DNA from: Bacillota bacterium
GTDB lineage: Bacteria > Bacillota > Clostridia > Lachnospirales > Lachnospiraceae
Length of the DNA stretch: 64,000 nucleotides
Reading direction: 5' to 3'
Assembly: GCA_023391695.1 (NCBI GenBank)
Contig: JAEWAK010000012.1
Location: forward strand, 310,001 to 374,000
This document shows, in pieces, positions 61,398 through 64,000 of this stretch (its first letter is position 1; each line of letters starts with the position of its first letter). The notes under the pieces were generated by a model, which was given only the letters and a program-made list of their open reading frames with translations, made no database searches and was not told where the DNA came from. A program made the translations under genes and the position numbers.

Positions 61398-62531
61398 CTA
61401 AGCTTCACCTTCCGCAAAACCGTCAAGCTTTGCCTTTTTATATTCTTTGTATCTTTGCTGTTCTATGGCACTCCTTATTTCCTCCATCATATTATTATAA
61501 AAATAAAGATTGTGGGTGACTAAAAGCCTTAAGCCCAGCATTTCTTTTGCTTTTAACAGATGTCTTATATAAGCCCGGCTGTAGTGCTTACAGGCAGGAC
61601 ACCGGCATCCTTCCTCTATGGGTCGGCTGTCCAGTTCATACTTCGCATTAAGTAAATTCATCTTTCCATGGTTGGTATAAGCGTTGCCGTGCCTTCCGTT
61701 TCGTGCAGGATATACACAGTCAAAAAAATCCACTCCCCGGTCTACGGATTCCAGAATATTTTCCGGAGTGCCCACCCCCATTAAATAGGTTGGTTTGTGA
61801 AGGGGCAGATGGGGAACCGTCTCTTCCAGGATACGGTACATCTCCGCATGGGATTCTCCCACTGCCAAACCGCCTACGGCATAGCCGTCCAGGTCCAGCT
61901 CCGAAATCCTTTTGGCGTGCTCGATCCGTATGTCCTCATAAGTTCCGCCCTGATTGATTCCAAATAACATCTGCTGTTTATTAATGGTGTCTTCCACTAA
62001 ATTGAGCCTGTCCATTTCTTTTTTACAGCGTTCAAGCCATCTCGTTGTCCGGTCTACCGAATTCTGCATATATTCCCTGGCTGCAGGATGGGGCGGGCAT
62101 TCATCAAAGGCCATGGCTATGGTTGAGGCCAGATTGGACTGTATCTGCATACTTTCTTCCGGGCCCATAAATATTTTACGTCCGTCCACATGGGAATTAA
62201 AATATACACCTTCTTCTTTGATTTTGCGCAGTCCGGCAAGGGAAAAGACTTGAAAACCGCCTGAATCCGTAAGAATCGGCTTGTCCCATACCATAAACTT
62301 ATGGAGCCCTCCTAGCTTCTTAATAACCTGGTCACCGGGCCTTACATGCAGGTGATAGGTATTGGACAATTCCACCTGTGTCTTAATATCCTGTAAATCC
62401 ATGGTGGATACGGCTCCTTTTATGGCTGCTGCCGTACCGACATTCATGAACACGGGTGTCTGAATCGTGCCGTGGACGGTATGAAATTCTCCCCGTTTCG
62501 CATTACCATCTCTGCAAATTAACCTGTACAT
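61398..62531 (-). CDS. tgt: tRNA-guanine transglycosylase (queuine tRNA-ribosyltransferase)
   Basis: A 377-residue enzyme with the active-site region LTDSGGFQVFSL, AMAFDECPPHPA, GVDFFDCVYPARNGRHGNA, and the zinc site CRCPACKHYSRAYIRHL. It exchanges G34 for the queuosine precursor in tRNAs for Asp, Asn, His and Tyr. It has a promoter at 62613-62641. Confidence 0.97.
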   Translation of the reverse strand: MYRLICRDGNAKRGEFHTVHGTIQTPVFMNVGTAAAIKGAVSTMDLQDIKTQVELSNTYHLHVRPGDQVIKKLGGLHKFMVWDKPILTDSGGFQVFSLAGLRKIKEEGVYFNSHVDGRKIFMGPEESMQIQSNLASTIAMAFDECPPHPAAREYMQNSVDRTTRWLERCKKEMDRLNLVEDTINKQQMLFGINQGGTYEDIRIEHAKRISELDLDGYAVGGLAVGESHAEMYRILEETVPHLPLHKPTYLMGVGTPENILESVDRGVDFFDCVYPARNGRHGNAYTNHGKMNLLNAKYELDSRPIEEGCRCPACKHYSRAYIRHLLKAKEMLGLRLLVTHNLYFYNNMMEEIRSAIEQQRYKEYKKAKLDGFAEGEA

Positions 62532-62612
62532 ATATTTCTCCGTTCTGAATCCATAATATGAAATATTATTAATAAGAATACTGCTTTCGATTATGCATTA
62601 TCCAATGCTACA

Positions 62613-62641
62613 AGTATACCTTTTATGGAATTCTTTTTCAA
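62613..62641 (-). promoter_or_regulatory. tgt-yajC promoter
   Basis: On the minus strand TTGAAA (62636-62641), 17 bases, TATACT (62613-62618). Confidence 0.65.
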
Positions 62642-62680
62642 CTAAAATTTTAATATAAGTTGTAAAGATATTGTGAATTA

Positions 62681-62710
62681 CCCACCACTTAATCTACGAT
62701 TTGAAGTGGG
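62681..62710. repeat. Bulged hairpin resembling an IS200/IS605-type element end
   Basis: CCACTT-AATC (62685-62694) pairs with GATT-TG-AAGTGG (62698-62709, TG unpaired). Flanking GTGAATTACCC and GGGGACTTC give it the look of the right-end hairpin of IS605/TnpB elements, read on the minus strand. No tnpA or tnpB gene is present. The call is from memory of such ends. Confidence 0.4.
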
Positions 62711-63066
62711 GACTTCTCTCTCCTACCGAATTCATACCGGCCGCGGAAGAAAGCGGCCTGATTATGGAACCTGGAGAATGGGTTTTGCAGGAAGCCGGCA
62801 GATTTAACAAGACTTTAATTAATTTAGGCTATCCAACCTACATCGTATCGGTTAATATTTTTTCCATCCAGATTAACCGGGCCGGTTTTATTAACCTTCC
62901 GGATAAGGCTTTAAGAGGAACCGGGGAAATACTTGTGCCGGACTGGATGCTCCACTTTGTGGAAGCAAGAAACGATATCTCGTTTGCAGCGGGGCTACGT
63001 TCCCAAAATTGTGACGCAGCGGCGGCAGCAAGTAGCTGCCAGTTCCTCCGACAACGCAGCAGCTAG
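62707..63066 (+). pseudogene. Fragment of an EAL-domain (cyclic di-GMP phosphodiesterase) gene
   Basis: The frame reads GLLSPTEFIPAAEESGLIME, then GEWVLQEAGRFNKTLINLGY and VSVNIFSIQI, the middle of an EAL domain (normally SPxEFIPxAEESGLI, GEWVLREAC, VSVNLSARQF). The part before it, with the EAL motif itself, is missing; the match begins exactly at the hairpin of 62681-62710. From about residue 65 the sequence no longer resembles EAL (LVPDWMLHFVEA, then low-complexity Ala/Ser). It is a dead remnant. Confidence 0.8.
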
Positions 63067-63103
63067 AAATTCAGTCCGGAACGTTTATTTATACCTGAAA
63101 ACT

Positions 63104-63331
63104 TTACACAGGTGCATATTTTTTAATAATATTTTCAAACTTTTCATTATGACCGTTATAGGCCACATTCAAATTCCTGGATATGTCCATGCTCATGACA
63201 CCCAGAAAAGATTTTGCATCTACGATAATACGGTTATAGTAGATATCAATCTCAAAGTCACACTGCTCCGCAGCATTGACAAATTCCATAACCTCTTCCG
63301 GCGTATTTAACTTAATCTGTTTTGTTTCCAA
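63104..63331 (-). CDS. HPr-like (PTS phosphocarrier fold) protein
   Basis: A 75-residue protein with the HPr-fold pattern: IKLNTPEEVMEFVNAAEQCD, then IDIYYNRIIVDAKSFLGVMS, and a C-terminal helix. The phospho-His of true HPr near residue 15 is absent, so it is probably a regulatory or degenerate relative, as is common in Clostridia. A TTG start at 63331 is chosen because GGAGGA lies 9 bases upstream; an ATG at 63400 would give a 98-residue form with a Cys-rich extension. Confidence 0.8.
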   Translation of the reverse strand: METKQIKLNTPEEVMEFVNAAEQCDFEIDIYYNRIIVDAKSFLGVMSMDISRNLNVAYNGHNEKFENIIKKYAPV

Positions 63332-63423
63332 TTCTAATAATCCTCCAAATAAACTCCCCATGGGACTGCCGCAGCTACAGCAAATTTTTTGCGGCCCCAT
63401 ATGTAATTAATAAACAATAACAA

Positions 63424-63454
63424 ATGTTATAACATGTTTTATATTATAAGTCAA
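63424..63454 (-). promoter_or_regulatory. Promoter of the HPr-like gene with a palindrome over the -10
   Basis: On the minus strand TTGACT (63449-63454), 17 bases, TATAAC (63426-63431). ATGTTATAACAT (63424-63435) is a perfect palindrome over the -10 box. From 63455 to 63902 I see no gene; only AT-rich sequence and a TATAAT at 63827-63832 that may serve the MoxR gene. Confidence 0.6.
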
Positions 63455-63902
63455 TTTACGCAAATTTATATCATTACAGAAGATTTTTCCGGTTTTATTG
63501 CCATTTTAACAAGAAATTAATCCCAGTTATACTGTTCTTATTAATTATAACCTATTTTTCCCGGTTTATTGGTAACGCCGTTCTACACATCGGCTAATGC
63601 CATCTTTGCATTTCTAACATTTTTTGTAACTATTTGGTACAATCATGCCGCTATTTTTCAACAATTTCCAAAACCATGGCAAATATCATTAATCCGTGTA
63701 TAAATGCATAAGTACAATTAATACATTTGGGGATTCGGTCGGAATACTTAATACCTGTATAATTTATACAATCAATATAAAAATATATCTGCTATTTGAC
63801 TATATCCATTTCTTCCTGCCTTGTATTATAATGTAGAGGATGTCAGAATTATACATGCAGACAGAAATTCGAAAGAAACAGATGGAAAGAAAGGCTGGTA
63901 TT

Positions 63903-64000
63903 ATGGAATTTACAAGATTGCAGGAATTAATGAGTGAAATAAAGCAAAATATTGAAAAAGTGATTGTAGGCAAGTCGGAGGTAATTGACCTGGTGCTGAC
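63903..64000 (+). CDS. MoxR-type AAA ATPase, 3' end cut by the window
   Basis: The first 32 codons are present: MEFTRLQELMSEIKQNIEK then VIVGKSEVIDLVLT. The VIVGK and EVIDLVLTALLAGGH type of N-terminus is typical of MoxR ATPases, which lie upstream of DUF58 and transglutaminase-like genes. The Walker motifs fall outside the window. Confidence 0.8.
   Translation, partial: MEFTRLQELMSEIKQNIEKVIVGKSEVIDLVL

Noticed and set aside
1..64000. CRISPR arrays, tRNA or rRNA genes, prophage
   Set aside because: No regularly spaced repeats, no tRNA-like cloverleaf and no phage structural genes were seen when reading both strands.

Overview
The window looks like a chromosomal segment of a low-to-medium GC, anaerobic, plant-glycan-using Firmicute, most likely of the Lachnospiraceae or a close relative. 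The reasons are the four binding-protein-dependent sugar ABC cassettes of the CUT1 type, each without its own ATPase, the HemZ gene in a recJ-apt-relA-hisS neighbourhood, and the scfA/scfB (SCIFF ranthipeptide) pair next to a TIGR04086 membrane protein, yajC and tgt. I see no tRNA, rRNA, CRISPR array or intact insertion sequence. Nearly all genes lie on the minus strand.

Region 1 (1-11950) handles rhamnose-containing glycans: a partial glycoside hydrolase at the left edge, a GH78 alpha-L-rhamnosidase, a binding protein with two permeases, and a divergent YesM/YesN-like sensor kinase and AraC-type response regulator. Region 2 (12007-19100) has a GNAT acetyltransferase, a DUF5060/DUF4038-type hydrolase, a second ABC cassette and a LacI regulator whose AT-rich palindromic operator also resembles sites before the cassette. 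Region 3 (19137-38310) is the most interesting part. Two operons lie in tandem, each with a nucleoside-hydrolase-fold enzyme, a CUT1 transporter and a ribokinase-type kinase. One also has a medium-chain dehydrogenase; the other has a GH31 glycosidase, an ADP-ribosylglycohydrolase-fold protein and a kinase fused to a LacI repressor. Both start from TTGACA-17-TATAAT promoters followed by the same short operator-like sequence, and related sequence lies over the promoter of a ROK repressor gene at the upstream end. I read this as a single regulon for importing and splitting ribosides or other N-/O-glycosides.

Region 4 (38363-54835) is housekeeping: aspS, hisS, hemZ, an MBL hydrolase, relA, apt and recJ. 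Between hisS and aspS sits a signalling island (7TM-type histidine kinase, SARP-type response regulator, GGDEF protein, Dabb protein). Region 5 (54836-63902) holds scfB and scfA, then a GntR-ABC exporter module that appears to have been inserted at the 3' end of the TIGR04086 gene (a decayed second copy of that 3' end lies on the far side), then TIGR04086, a PHP-domain gene, yajC and tgt. The right end carries a broken EAL gene abutting an IS200/IS605-like hairpin, a small HPr-like protein, and the first codons of a MoxR-type ATPase.

Scattered through the sugar regions are REP-like palindromes, a 160-bp palindromic element, and a decayed copy of the 3' end of the DUF4038 gene, which point to repeated rearrangement. 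All family calls come from reading the translated sequences; no database search was run.
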